Source of the DNA: Bacteroidota bacterium
GTDB taxonomy: Bacteria > Bacteroidota > Bacteroidia > Chitinophagales > LD1
Direction: 5' to 3'
DNA length: 6,288 nucleotides
NCBI GenBank assembly: GCA_018267355.1
Contig: JAFDYP010000604.1
Location: 1-6,288 of the forward strand
Numbering within the stretch: position 1 is the first letter of the stretch; every line of letters starts with the position of its first letter. This document shows, piece after piece, positions 1 to 6,288 of this stretch. The translations under genes were made by a program, and so were the position numbers. The notes beneath the pieces were generated by a model. The model worked only from the letters and a program-made list of their open reading frames with translations, ran no database searches and was not told the origin of the DNA.

Positions 1-1108
1 AGTATCTGCGAGGGAACTGAATGCAGCCGGTAAAAAACTTGATAAAAAACTAAAGCAGGCTATCGAGATAGCGTATCAGAATATCTATAAGTTTCACAAG
101 GAGCAGGTCCTGACTCCTCGGAAAGTATCTACCATGCCCGGTGTGACCTGCTGGCGGGAAAACAGGCCTATACAGCGCGTAGGTATATACATACCGGGAG
201 GCAGTGCGCCACTTTTCTCTACCGTACTGATGCTGGGCATACCGGCGCAGATAGCAGGCTGTGCAGAGGTGGTCATGTGCACACCACCCGCAGCAGATGG
301 GAGCATACATCCCGCTATATGCTATACTGCCAGAATGTGCGGTATCCAGACGATCTACAAAACAGGAGGCGTACAGGCCATAGGCGCCATGGCATACGGC
401 ACGGCGCAGATACCTGCTGTAGACAAGATCTTCGGCCCGGGCAATAGCTACGTGACCCTGGCTAAACAACTCGTGAGCCAGCAAGGCATCGCCATAGATA
501 TGCCGGCCGGCCCGTCTGAGGTGCTGGTCGTAGCAGATGAGAGCTGCACACCGGCCTTCGTAGCTGCCGACCTTCTCTCTCAGGCAGAGCATGGCCCAGA
601 CTCTCAGGTAGTACTCGTCTCTACGCGGTCATACGTGGTAGACGCGGTGATCAAAGAGCTACACCTGCAGCTAGAGCAGCTGCCGCGAAAAGAGATAGCG
701 GTACAAGCACTCCGGCACTCCAAAGCAATACTGGTAAAGCAACCGAAACAAGCCGTACAGATCATCAATGACTATGCGCCCGAGCACTTGATACTCGCGG
801 TGACGGACACCAAATACTATACAGACCAGGTGTACAATGCAGGCTCCGTCTTCATAGGCCACTATACCCCGGAGAGTGCAGGAGACTACGCCAGTGGCAC
901 TAATCACACCTTGCCTACTGCTGGTTTTGCGCGCACTTATTCCGGAGTATCAGTAGATTCTTTTGTCAAGAAGATCACCTATCAGCAGATATCACGTGCA
1001 GGGCTGCAGCGTCTCGGGCCGACTATAGAGACGATGGCTGAGGCAGAGGGTCTGCACGCACATGGCCGGGCAGTTTCCATTCGCTTACAAAATTCAAAAT
1101 CGAAATAA
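1..1108 (+). CDS. hisD: Histidinol dehydrogenase HisD (5'-truncated by window edge)
   Basis: HisD catalyses the last two steps of histidine synthesis, the NAD-dependent four-electron oxidation of L-histidinol to L-histidine, as a cytosolic zinc enzyme. The frame is open from the first complete codon at base 2, so the ATG at 134 is internal (it lies in STMPGVTCW). About 368 residues are present; by comparison with the 434-residue E. coli enzyme roughly 65 N-terminal residues are missing. Visible family blocks are GLYIPGGSAPLFSTV-like (182-232), KIFGPGNSYVTLAKQ (near 430), DMPAGPSEVLV (near 500) and LLSQAEHGPDSQV. Zinc ligands equivalent to E. coli Q259, H262, D360 and H419 are present (codons 581, 590, 884, 1061). 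The catalytic Glu-His pair, E326-H327 in E. coli, is in APEHL (codons 782 and 785). The TAA stop shares one base with the hisC ATG (TAATG). The protein looks fully functional; only the window cuts it. Confidence 0.97.
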   Translation, partial: VSARELNAAGKKLDKKLKQAIEIAYQNIYKFHKEQVLTPRKVSTMPGVTCWRENRPIQRVGIYIPGGSAPLFSTVLMLGIPAQIAGCAEVVMCTPPAADGSIHPAICYTARMCGIQTIYKTGGVQAIGAMAYGTAQIPAVDKIFGPGNSYVTLAKQLVSQQGIAIDMPAGPSEVLVVADESCTPAFVAADLLSQAEHGPDSQVVLVSTRSYVVDAVIKELHLQLEQLPRKEIAVQALRHSKAILVKQPKQAVQIINDYAPEHLILAVTDTKYYTDQVYNAGSVFIGHYTPESAGDYASGTNHTLPTAGFARTYSGVSVDSFVKKITYQQISRAGLQRLGPTIETMAEAEGLHAHGRAVSIRLQNSKSK

Positions 1109-2157
1109 TGTTTGATCTCTATCAGATAGTACGTCCCAATATCCTGGCATTAAAACCCTACTCATCCGCACGCGATGAATTTAGTGGCCATGCCTCAGTC
1201 TACCTGGATGCTAATGAAAATGCCTACGGCTCTCCGCTGTCGCAAAATTACAATCGCTATCCCGATCCGCATCAGCACGTGCTGAAACAAAAGATCAGTG
1301 CCATCAAGGGCATGCCGGTAGAAAATATCTTTCTCGGCAATGGAAGTGATGAAGCTATTGATATTCTCTACCGCATCTTTTGCCGGCCGGGAGCAGACAA
1401 TGTGATCATCTGCCCGCCCACCTACGGCATGTATGAGGTGAGCGCCAATATCAATGATGCTGCCGTACGGAGGGTGGCCCTCTTGCCATCCTTTGAGCTG
1501 GATGTGCATGAGATACTATGCGCTACTGATGCGCAGAGTCGCTTGCTTTTCATCTGCTCGCCAAATAATCCAACCGGCAACTCCCTGCACAAAGAAGACA
1601 TAGAATACCTCATCAGCCGGTTTCCGGGAGTGGTAGTGATAGATGAGGCATATATCAACTACTCTCGGCAGTCCGGTTGTATCAGTTTGCTGACAGAGTA
1701 TCCTAATGTAGTGGTCCTGCAGACCTTCTCCAAGGCATGGGGCCTCGCTGGCCTGCGCCTCGGTATGGCGTTTGCCTCCACGGCTATCATAGACCTGATG
1801 GACAAAGTAAAGCCCCCCTACAATGTCAGCGAAAATACCCAGCAACTGGTATCTCAGGCCCTCACCCACATAGACCAGGTCAATGAGCAGATCCGCAGCA
1901 CTGTGCGGGAGCGCAATGCATTAACCCAGGCTCTATCATCATTGCCGATCATACAAAAGGTATATCCGTCAGACGCCAACTTCCTATTGGTCAAAGTAAC
2001 CGATGCCCATGCTGTATATACGCATCTTGCCAGTCATGGCACTATAGTGCGTGACCGCAGCAAAGTAGAACACTGTGAAAACTGCCTCCGCATCACGATA
2101 GGCACACCGGAAGAAAACCAAACACTCATAGCTCAACTCAAAGCATACTCCATATGA
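1108..2157 (+). CDS. hisC: Histidinol-phosphate aminotransferase HisC
   Basis: HisC is a PLP enzyme of the fold-type I aminotransferase family. It transfers the amino group of glutamate to imidazole acetol phosphate, giving L-histidinol phosphate. The 349-residue length is normal for the family. The protein opens with [17 protein letters not shown], as in Bacteroidota HisC, and then LDANEN (33-38), NRYPDP (49-54) and GNGSDEAID (77-85). Expected active-site residues are present: N154 in SPNNPTG, D179 and Y182 in IDEAY, the Schiff-base lysine K209 in [15 protein letters not shown]217 in the same block, and R328 in LRITIG, which should bind the substrate phosphate or carboxylate end. The start overlaps the hisD stop by one base and has no visible Shine-Dalgarno sequence, so translation is probably coupled to hisD. 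The final ATGA overlaps hisB by 4 bases. Its product needs a phosphatase before HisD can act. Confidence 0.97.
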   Translation: MFDLYQIVRPNILALKPYSSARDEFSGHASVYLDANENAYGSPLSQNYNRYPDPHQHVLKQKISAIKGMPVENIFLGNGSDEAIDILYRIFCRPGADNVIICPPTYGMYEVSANINDAAVRRVALLPSFELDVHEILCATDAQSRLLFICSPNNPTGNSLHKEDIEYLISRFPGVVVIDEAYINYSRQSGCISLLTEYPNVVVLQTFSKAWGLAGLRLGMAFASTAIIDLMDKVKPPYNVSENTQQLVSQALTHIDQVNEQIRSTVRERNALTQALSSLPIIQKVYPSDANFLLVKVTDAHAVYTHLASHGTIVRDRSKVEHCENCLRITIGTPEENQTLIAQLKAYSI

Positions 2158-3047
2158 AAAAAAATATCCTGATAGATGTAGATGCTATCATACGGGCTGA
2201 TGGGTCCTTTCATGATCGTGCCATCTCCGGCATTCTGCGCATAGCCACGGATCTCGGCTATTCGCTCAGGCTTAGCTCCTCTGATAAAGATGAAACCGGC
2301 TTCTCTTTACTCAAAAATATACTCGCATCAGAAGGCGTAGAGCTAAGATCGGCTGACCTTAAAACAGATATCCTTATATCAGCGCAGCCGGCAGACAACG
2401 TCGAGAACATAATTTTTGATCCGATACAAAATGATTGGCGTCAGATAGTAGAAACGCTGAGCAGCCGATCTCGCAGCATCACGCATCAGCGCAATACTAA
2501 GGAGACAAAGGTCGCCATCACCCTCCATCCTGATGGCGCCGGTCAGAGCAGCATCTCTACCGGCTTGCACTTCTTCGATCATATGCTGGATCAGATAGCG
2601 CGCCACGGCGGCATAGACCTGGCCATACAGGTACAGGGAGACCTCCACGTAGATGAGCACCATACCATAGAGGATACAGGTATCGCACTGGGTGAGGCCT
2701 TCGCCTTAGCATTAGGAGACAAACGTGGTATAGAGCGATATGGGTTCTGCCTGCCTATGGACGATGCACTGGCGCAGGTGGCCGTAGACTTCGGCGGGCG
2801 CAGTTGGATCGTTTGGGAGGCTGTATTCAAAAGGGAGAAAGTAGGTGATATGCCTACCGAGATGTTCTTTCATTTCTTTAAATCCTTTAGCGATGGCGCC
2901 CGCTGCAATCTGAATATCTCTGCCACAGGAGACAATGAGCACCACAAGATCGAAGCTATTTTCAAGGCTTTTGCAAAAGCGATAAAGATGGCCGTACACC
3001 GCGACCTCGACCGTATGCAGCTCCCCACCACCAAAGGAATATTATGA
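2154..3047 (+). CDS. hisB: HisB: imidazoleglycerol-phosphate dehydratase with degenerate N-terminal HAD phosphatase domain
   Basis: The C-terminal part (about residues 113-297) is a complete imidazoleglycerol-phosphate dehydratase, which converts IGP to imidazole acetol phosphate with two bound manganese ions. It shows [14 protein letters not shown] (140-153), [10 protein letters not shown] (167-176), [11 protein letters not shown] (188-198), H240, and [13 protein letters not shown] (261-273), so the metal-binding histidine and glutamate clusters are intact. The N-terminal part (about 1-112) aligns with the histidinol phosphatase half of bifunctional HisB: ILIDVDAI at 5-12 sits where the family has FIDRDGT, and the linker [18 protein letters not shown] (85-102) resembles the end of that domain. 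It is about 50 residues shorter than in E. coli HisB (355 residues). DxDGT has become DVDAI, the Cys/His zinc loop with the following Arg-Lys-Pro-Lys segment is absent, and GDRxxD is replaced by SAQPAD. Dehydratase activity is well supported; phosphatase activity is doubtful. Start and stop codons overlap hisC and hisH by 4 bases each. Confidence 0.95.
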   Translation: MKKNILIDVDAIIRADGSFHDRAISGILRIATDLGYSLRLSSSDKDETGFSLLKNILASEGVELRSADLKTDILISAQPADNVENIIFDPIQNDWRQIVETLSSRSRSITHQRNTKETKVAITLHPDGAGQSSISTGLHFFDHMLDQIARHGGIDLAIQVQGDLHVDEHHTIEDTGIALGEAFALALGDKRGIERYGFCLPMDDALAQVAVDFGGRSWIVWEAVFKREKVGDMPTEMFFHFFKSFSDGARCNLNISATGDNEHHKIEAIFKAFAKAIKMAVHRDLDRMQLPTTKGIL

Positions 3048-3613
3048 AGGTAGTGATCATAGACTATGGCGCCGGCAATACGCGCTCCGTACAGTTGACG
3101 CTGGAGCGTATAGGCATACACGCCCGGCTCACCGATGAGGCTGACGAGATACGCGCAGCAGACAAGGTGATCTTCCCCGGTGTAGGCCACGCCCGCTCCG
3201 CTATGGATGTACTGCGCGACAAAAAACTGGATACGCTCATTCCCTCTCTGCGGCAGCCGGTCTTGGGCATCTGTCTGGGTATGCAGCTCCTCTGCACACA
3301 GAGCGAGGAGGGCGATACACCCTGCCTCGGCATATTTGACGAACAGGTAAAGTTATTTCCCGCCTCAGGCAAAGTGCCGCATATGGGATGGAACACTGCT
3401 ACAGCCAGTGATGCTGCTCTTTTTCCGGCAGGCTGGTACTACTTTGTCCATAGCTACTATGTGCCGCTGAGTAGCTATACTGTGTTAGGCTGTGATTATA
3501 TCACAGGCTTCGCTGCAGCGATACACAGAGATAATTTCTACGGCGTACAATTTCATCCCGAGAAGAGCGGCAAGACCGGTGAGGTGCTACTTACTAATTT
3601 TTTAAAACTGTAA
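3044..3613 (+). CDS. hisH: Imidazole glycerol phosphate synthase, glutaminase subunit HisH
   Basis: HisH is the class I (triad) glutamine amidotransferase subunit of IGP synthase. It hydrolyses glutamine and passes ammonia to HisF. The protein has 189 residues, slightly short of the usual 195-210. It begins with [13 protein letters not shown], the family's N-terminal strand and loop. FPGVGHA (44-50) is the oxyanion-region loop, and the nucleophile elbow GICLGMQ carries catalytic C77. VPHMGWN (111-117), YFVHSYY (133-139) and the triad partners H171 and E173 in [10 protein letters not shown] are all present. The start overlaps the hisB stop (ATGA). The AAAGGA a few bases upstream is the only Shine-Dalgarno-like sequence at any junction in this operon. 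Its partner HisF lies two genes downstream, separated by hisA, the common hisH-hisA-hisF order. Confidence 0.96.
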   Translation: MKVVIIDYGAGNTRSVQLTLERIGIHARLTDEADEIRAADKVIFPGVGHARSAMDVLRDKKLDTLIPSLRQPVLGICLGMQLLCTQSEEGDTPCLGIFDEQVKLFPASGKVPHMGWNTATASDAALFPAGWYYFVHSYYVPLSSYTVLGCDYITGFAAAIHRDNFYGVQFHPEKSGKTGEVLLTNFLKL

Positions 3614-3616
3614 CCG

Positions 3617-4342
3617 ATGTTTGCGATACCTGCTATAGACATCATAGATGGAAAATGTGTCCGGCTCTCCCAGGGAGACTACACTCAGAAAACCATCTAT
3701 AGCGCCTCGCCCCTCGAGGTGGCCAAAGAATTTGAAGCTGCCGGGCTCAGTCGTATACACATCGTAGATCTGGACGGAGCACGGTCTCACCGCATCGTTA
3801 ATATCGACATCCTCTATACTATTGCCAGAGGTACAAACCTGCAGATCGATTTTGGCGGCGGTGTGAAAAGTGATGAGGATATAGCCAAAGCATTTGACCA
3901 CGGCGCACATCAGGTCACTGTCGGCAGCATAGCTGTGAAAGACCGCGACCTGACCATGCGCTGGCTGGCTCGATACGGAGCAGACAGGATCATACTCGGT
4001 GCTGACGTACGCGATGAGACGATAGCCATACAGGGCTGGCAGGAGTCAGGCGGTTTAGCGCTGATGGACTTTCTCGATGATTATACCCGTGCGGGTATGC
4101 AGTATGTGATATGTACCGACATAGCCAGAGACGGCATGCTGGGCGGACCAGCGGTAGCACTCTACCATCGCATATTGCAACGCTATCCCGGCCTGCACCT
4201 CATAGCCAGCGGCGGCATCAGCAGTATAGCAGATATAGAGCAGCTGCGCGAGGCGGGACTCTATGGCGCCATTACCGGCAAGGGTATATATGAAGGCCGA
4301 TTCACCCTCTCACAACTAAAAGCTACCGAACATGCTGGCTAA
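3617..4342 (+). CDS. hisA: ProFAR isomerase HisA
   Basis: HisA catalyses the Amadori rearrangement of ProFAR to PRFAR, the substrate of HisH-HisF. It is a 241-residue (beta/alpha)8 barrel, a normal length. The first strand reads [20 protein letters not shown] with the catalytic base D8. The general acid is D130 in [14 protein letters not shown], equivalent to D127 of the Thermotoga enzyme. Phosphate-binding glycine loops are visible in both barrel halves: [12 protein letters not shown] (78-89) and ASGGISS with [11 protein letters not shown] (197-227). CTDIARDGM (166-174) is the usual strand-6 block. The IDIIDG and CTDI signatures distinguish it from its paralogue HisF next door. The gap after hisH is only 3 bases (CCG), with no visible ribosome-binding site. 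The end overlaps the hisF start by 11 bases in another frame. Confidence 0.96.
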   Translation: MFAIPAIDIIDGKCVRLSQGDYTQKTIYSASPLEVAKEFEAAGLSRIHIVDLDGARSHRIVNIDILYTIARGTNLQIDFGGGVKSDEDIAKAFDHGAHQVTVGSIAVKDRDLTMRWLARYGADRIILGADVRDETIAIQGWQESGGLALMDFLDDYTRAGMQYVICTDIARDGMLGGPAVALYHRILQRYPGLHLIASGGISSIADIEQLREAGLYGAITGKGIYEGRFTLSQLKATEHAG

Positions 4343-5096
4343 ACGTATCATACCTTGCCTCGACATCAGAGACGGGCGCACCGTGAAGGGCATCAACTTT
4401 GAGAATATACGCGATGCCGGTGATGCAGTAGAGCTCGCGCGCATTTACGCGCTGCAGGGCGCTGATGAATTAGTATTGTTAGACATTACCGCCACCCATG
4501 AGAAACGCAAGACGCTGTACGAACTCGTGGGCCGCGTAGCCGCCGAGGTCAATATCCCTTTCACCGTAGGTGGCGGCATCAGCACAGTAGAGGATGTAGG
4601 CATGCTTCTCTCTAATGGCGCCGATAAGATATCTGTCAACTCTGCCGCGGTGCGCAATAAAAAGCTGATAGCCGGCATAGCAGATAAATACGGCAGTCAG
4701 TGCGTAGTGTTGGCTATAGACGCCCGTCAGGAGGAGGGCCGCTGGATAGTTTACCTCAATGGTGGCCGTGTGCACACAGGCATCGACCTATATGACTGGG
4801 CCAGAGAGGCGGAGCAGCTCGGCGCCGGGGAGATACTTTTCACCTCTATGGATCATGATGGCACCCGCGATGGTTTTGCCCTCGATGCGCTACGACATCT
4901 GTCCGAGCATGTCCGCATACCGGTCATCGCCTCCGGGGGTGCGGGTCGCATGGTACATTTCAGAGACGTCTTTACCCATGGTATAGCAGATGCCGCTCTG
5001 GCCGCCAGCGTCTTTCATTTTGGCCAGATCAGCATACCAAATCTCAAAGACTATTTATCCTCTCAAAACATTTCTATAAGACCACAACTCAAATAA
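4332..5096 (+). CDS. hisF: Imidazole glycerol phosphate synthase, cyclase subunit HisF
   Basis: HisF is the cyclase subunit of IGP synthase. It uses ammonia from HisH to convert PRFAR into imidazole glycerol phosphate and AICAR; AICAR returns to purine synthesis. It is a 254-residue (beta/alpha)8 barrel, typical for the family. [19 protein letters not shown] carries catalytic D11, and VLAIDARQE carries D130. Other family blocks are [13 protein letters not shown] (47-59), FTVGGGIST (77-85), [12 protein letters not shown] (97-107), [19 protein letters not shown] (164-182), and the second phosphate loop [11 protein letters not shown] (197-207). The start at 4332 gives the canonical [13 protein letters not shown]-terminus, so the 11-base overlap with hisA is real. 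It implies coupled or re-initiating translation. The stop is one base before the hisIE ATG. Confidence 0.97.
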   Translation: MLAKRIIPCLDIRDGRTVKGINFENIRDAGDAVELARIYALQGADELVLLDITATHEKRKTLYELVGRVAAEVNIPFTVGGGISTVEDVGMLLSNGADKISVNSAAVRNKKLIAGIADKYGSQCVVLAIDARQEEGRWIVYLNGGRVHTGIDLYDWAREAEQLGAGEILFTSMDHDGTRDGFALDALRHLSEHVRIPVIASGGAGRMVHFRDVFTHGIADAALAASVFHFGQISIPNLKDYLSSQNISIRPQLK

Positions 5097-5097
5097 A

Positions 5098-5691
5098 ATG
5101 GAAGTAGATTTTACCAAAAACGACGGATTGGTGCCATGTATCATACAGGATGATGATACCGGCACGGTACTTATGCTCGGCTATATGAATGCAGAAGCAC
5201 TGCAGCAGACGCTACAGGAAAAGAGAGTGACATTCTACAGCCGGTCTAAGCAGCGCCTCTGGACCAAAGGCGAAGAGAGTGGCCATTACCTGGAGCTCGT
5301 CTCTATAGCATCAGATTGCGATCATGATACCCTCCTGATCAGGGTGACCCCTACCGGACCTGTCTGCCACACAGGCACAGATACCTGCTGGGGCGAGAAG
5401 AATGAGAACCCTCTCTCCTGGCTCAACCAGCTGGAGCAGACTATCACTGACCGAAAGGATAAACCCAGTGAGTCTTCATACACCTCGCAGTTATTTGCCA
5501 AAGGCATCAATAAAGTAGCTCAGAAGGTAGGCGAAGAAGCGGTAGAGCTGGTGATAGAGGCCAAGGATAATAACCGGGATTTGTTTCTCAATGAAGCAGC
5601 AGACCTGCTCTATCACTATCTGATACTATTACAGGCCAAGGGGCTGACACTAAAGGACGTAACCGGCATCCTGAAACAACGAGCCCGGTAA
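5098..5691 (+). CDS. hisI: Bifunctional phosphoribosyl-AMP cyclohydrolase / phosphoribosyl-ATP pyrophosphatase HisIE
   Basis: This fused enzyme (hisIE) catalyses steps 2 and 3 of the pathway: the HisE half removes pyrophosphate from phosphoribosyl-ATP, and the HisI half opens the adenine ring of phosphoribosyl-AMP. The 197-residue length matches the E. coli fusion (about 203). The HisI domain (about 1-105) shows VLMLGYMN (24-31), TFYSRSKQRLWTKGEESGH (45-63), and the metal cluster SDCDHD (72-77). The zinc cysteines are C74, C90 and C97, with the family's 16 and 7 residue spacing. The HisE domain (about 107-197) shows KVAQKVGEEAVELVIEAK (139-156) and LNEAADLLYH (164-173), the acidic E..E and ExxD pairs that bind magnesium in the all-alpha pyrophosphatase fold. 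A one-base gap separates it from hisF and no Shine-Dalgarno sequence is visible. It is the last gene of the operon here. Confidence 0.96.
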   Translation: MEVDFTKNDGLVPCIIQDDDTGTVLMLGYMNAEALQQTLQEKRVTFYSRSKQRLWTKGEESGHYLELVSIASDCDHDTLLIRVTPTGPVCHTGTDTCWGEKNENPLSWLNQLEQTITDRKDKPSESSYTSQLFAKGINKVAQKVGEEAVELVIEAKDNNRDLFLNEAADLLYHYLILLQAKGLTLKDVTGILKQRAR

Positions 5692-5783
5692 GCCCTGATA
5701 AGTCCATGAATCTGGTGTCCCTGGACCACTCTCCCATCCCGGTCACTTCACCGTTCTGCTGTCATCATGCGGCTCCCATTTCT

Positions 5784-5828
5784 GAGAGTGCGGATAGCTA
5801 TACCCTTCGCGATTTGCGAAGCACTCTC
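5784..5828. repeat. Interrupted inverted repeat (13-bp stem with 14-base one-sided bulge)
   Basis: GAGAGTG at 5784-5790 pairs perfectly with CACTCTC at 5822-5828. Immediately inside the right arm, GCGAAG at 5816-5821 pairs with CTTCGC at 5805-5810 around a GATTT loop. The two helices are contiguous on the right arm but separated by 14 bases (5791-5804) on the left, and those 14 bases contain the small palindrome ATAGCTAT. It lies about 95 bases after the hisIE stop and inside the read-through part of the minus-strand short frame. There is no T-run after it on either side, so it is not a standard intrinsic terminator. It could be a transcript-stabilising 3' structure, but its role is unknown. 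Confidence 0.55.
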
Positions 5829-5844
5829 CATTCATCCTCGCGAG

Positions 5845-5937
5845 CTATTTGATGAAGTGTCCGTTTATAGTGTCGTACTGCTGAGCCAAAGCAACGGTAC
5901 AGACTAATATGCAAGCAGTAAGTAAATAGGTCCTCAT
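5845..5937 (-). CDS. Possible short secreted peptide, or 5' remnant of a secreted-protein gene
   Basis: On the minus strand an ATG at 5937 opens a 30-codon frame beginning MRTYLLTACILVCTVALAQ, then QYDTINGHFIK and a TAG stop at 5847-5845. The start resembles a Sec signal peptide: one arginine near the N-terminus, a hydrophobic core of about 14 residues, and an ALA site followed by QQ, a common ending of Bacteroidota signal peptides. LTAC at 6-9 matches a lipobox pattern but lies too early in the hydrophobic stretch to be convincing. Only about 12 residues would remain after cleavage. Past the TAG the same frame stays open for 33 more codons to a TGA at 5745-5743, so this may be a small secreted protein interrupted by one nonsense codon. 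The leader is AT-rich with no Shine-Dalgarno sequence. No homologue is recognised, and chance cannot be excluded at this length. Confidence 0.3.
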   Translation of the reverse strand: MRTYLLTACILVCTVALAQQYDTINGHFIK

Positions 5938-6013
5938 ACTTTTAATAATTGGGTTAGGAAATGAGGCGAGTATACTTCTTTCAAAAATGAAAAATGTGGT
6001 CTACTCTATTTGA

Positions 6014-6044
6014 ATACCCATTTTTGGGTATGGATTAATATCCA
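6014..6044. promoter_or_regulatory. Two adjacent inverted repeats, possible operator
   Basis: ATACCCA at 6014-6020 and TGGGTAT at 6025-6031 form a perfect 7-bp inverted repeat around TTTT. Directly next to it, sharing base 6031, TGGAT at 6031-6035 and ATCCA at 6040-6044 form a 5-bp inverted repeat around TAAT. The dyad centres are 15 bases apart. Such paired dyads suit binding of dimeric regulators, but the first could equally fold as a short RNA hairpin. They lie 77 to 107 bases upstream of the minus-strand ATG at 5937. No regulator can be named from the sequence. Confidence 0.35.
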
Positions 6045-6246
6045 AACAGCCAAATAAATCAACAAACGGAGCAACTTGCTGTTGAATTAATGTCGCTGGT
6101 TTAGGGCTATTTGATCACGCTTATTAATGCGTTTCGATGATGACTCCGTCCACATCAAGAAGTAATTAGATTAATCCAATATAACTTGAGAATTAGGGGC
6201 ATGGCCAATAGGGAAGTGAGAGTTGGTTACGGAAGGATGTAAACAA

Positions 6247-6278
6247 TTTGTAGTAATGTAAATGTTGCAAGTATTTTG
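6247..6278 (+). promoter_or_regulatory. Weak candidate Bacteroidota-type promoter at right edge
   Basis: TTTG at 6247-6250 is followed after 21 bases by TATTTTG at 6272-6278. The Bacteroidota primary-sigma pattern is TTTG, about 19-21 bases, then TAnnTTTG; the second element here is one base short. If real, it would drive a rightward gene starting beyond the window. The match is short and sits in AT-rich DNA, so chance is a serious alternative. Confidence 0.2.
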
Positions 6279-6283
6279 CAAGT
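6265..6283. repeat. Short tandem direct repeat TTGCAAGT, 11-base period
   Basis: TTGCAAGT occurs at 6265-6272 and again at 6276-6283, separated by ATT. The 11-base period is close to one turn of the DNA helix, which would place both copies on the same face, as at some activator or repressor sites. It overlaps the second element of the candidate promoter. The window ends five bases later, so further copies cannot be seen. Confidence 0.4.
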
Positions 6284-6288
6284 GGATG

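Larger units (their letters stand above)
5692..6288. other. Intergenic region downstream of the his operon
   Basis: No reading frame of normal gene length exists here on either strand. Composition becomes clearly more AT-rich after about 5940, and stops are frequent in all frames. The stretch holds a 30-codon minus-strand frame with a signal-peptide-like start, one interrupted stem-loop, two adjacent inverted repeats and a direct repeat at the right edge, listed separately. No GC-rich hairpin followed by a T-run was found directly behind hisIE, so the operon's transcription end point cannot be placed by eye. No tRNA, CRISPR or insertion-sequence ends were recognised. Confidence 0.7.

Noticed and set aside
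134..136. ATG at 134 as the true start of HisD
   Set aside because: The frame is open to base 2, and the upstream translation (VSARELNAAGKKLDKKLKQA and following) matches the HisD N-terminal region, so the gene begins outside the window.
50..592. A 180-codon open frame on the minus strand
   Set aside because: It lies wholly antisense to the strongly conserved hisD coding sequence, and its translation (rich in Cys, Tyr, His and Arg) shows no recognisable domain. It is a shadow frame.
4111..4293. A 60-codon plus-strand frame inside hisA
   Set aside because: It overlaps the conserved second half of hisA in another frame, is Arg/Ser/His-rich with no family features, and has no independent start signals.
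5784..5828. Rho-independent terminator for the his operon
   Set aside because: The stem is interrupted by 14 bases and neither side is followed by a T-run, so it does not fit the standard terminator form.
6124..6165. Minus-strand LLLDVDGVIIETH, resembling a HAD motif I and the HisB N-terminus
   Set aside because: It is only 13 codons bounded by stops on both sides, with no start codon and no further HAD motifs in neighbouring frames. It is probably coincidence, though a remnant of a HAD gene cannot be fully excluded.
6045..6288. Short plus-strand frames such as ATG at 6127 (12 codons) and ATG at 6200 (13 codons)
   Set aside because: They are too short, lack signal peptides or recognisable motifs, and are expected by chance in AT-rich intergenic DNA.
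5692..6288. Insertion sequence, CRISPR array or tRNA in the flank
   Set aside because: No terminal inverted repeats with a transposase, no regularly spaced repeats and no cloverleaf-compatible sequence were found by eye.

Overview
The window is almost entirely one histidine biosynthesis operon on the plus strand, followed by about 600 bases with no convincing full-length gene. The order is hisD (5' end cut off by the window edge), hisC, hisB, hisH, hisA, hisF, hisIE. The organism is most likely a member of the Bacteroidota, perhaps Chitinophagia-like. The pointers are the gene order, fused HisB and HisIE proteins, a HisC that opens with an [15 protein letters not shown] block, nearly absent Shine-Dalgarno sequences before A/T-rich start regions, and heavy use of ATA for isoleucine. 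The genus cannot be read from this sequence.

Layout: 1-1108 hisD, 1108-2157 hisC, 2154-3047 hisB, 3044-3613 hisH, 3617-4342 hisA, 4332-5096 hisF, 5098-5691 hisIE. Neighbouring genes overlap by 1 to 11 bases or are separated by only 1 to 3 bases, so they are almost certainly co-transcribed and translationally coupled. hisG would be expected just upstream, outside the window; the operon promoter is also not in view.

Pathway: the HisI and HisE halves of HisIE carry out steps 2 and 3 (PR-ATP to PR-AMP, then ring opening). HisA isomerises the product to PRFAR. HisH and HisF form imidazole glycerol phosphate (IGP) synthase. The C-terminal half of HisB dehydrates IGP, HisC transaminates imidazole acetol phosphate, and HisD oxidises histidinol to histidine. 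All of these show intact catalytic residues.

The notable exception is histidinol-phosphate phosphatase. The N-terminal half of HisB, which carries this activity in bifunctional HisB proteins, is about 50 residues short and has lost most HAD-phosphatase and zinc-loop motifs while staying in frame. It looks like a decayed or repurposed domain, so the phosphatase step is probably supplied from elsewhere in the genome.

The 3' flank (5692-6288) becomes visibly more AT-rich after about 5940. It holds a short minus-strand reading frame with a secretion-signal-like start (30 codons, then an in-frame TAG), an unusual interrupted stem-loop (5784-5828), two adjacent inverted repeats (6014-6044), and a possible Bacteroidota-type promoter with an 11-base-period direct repeat at the right edge. 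No strong intrinsic terminator was found behind hisIE.
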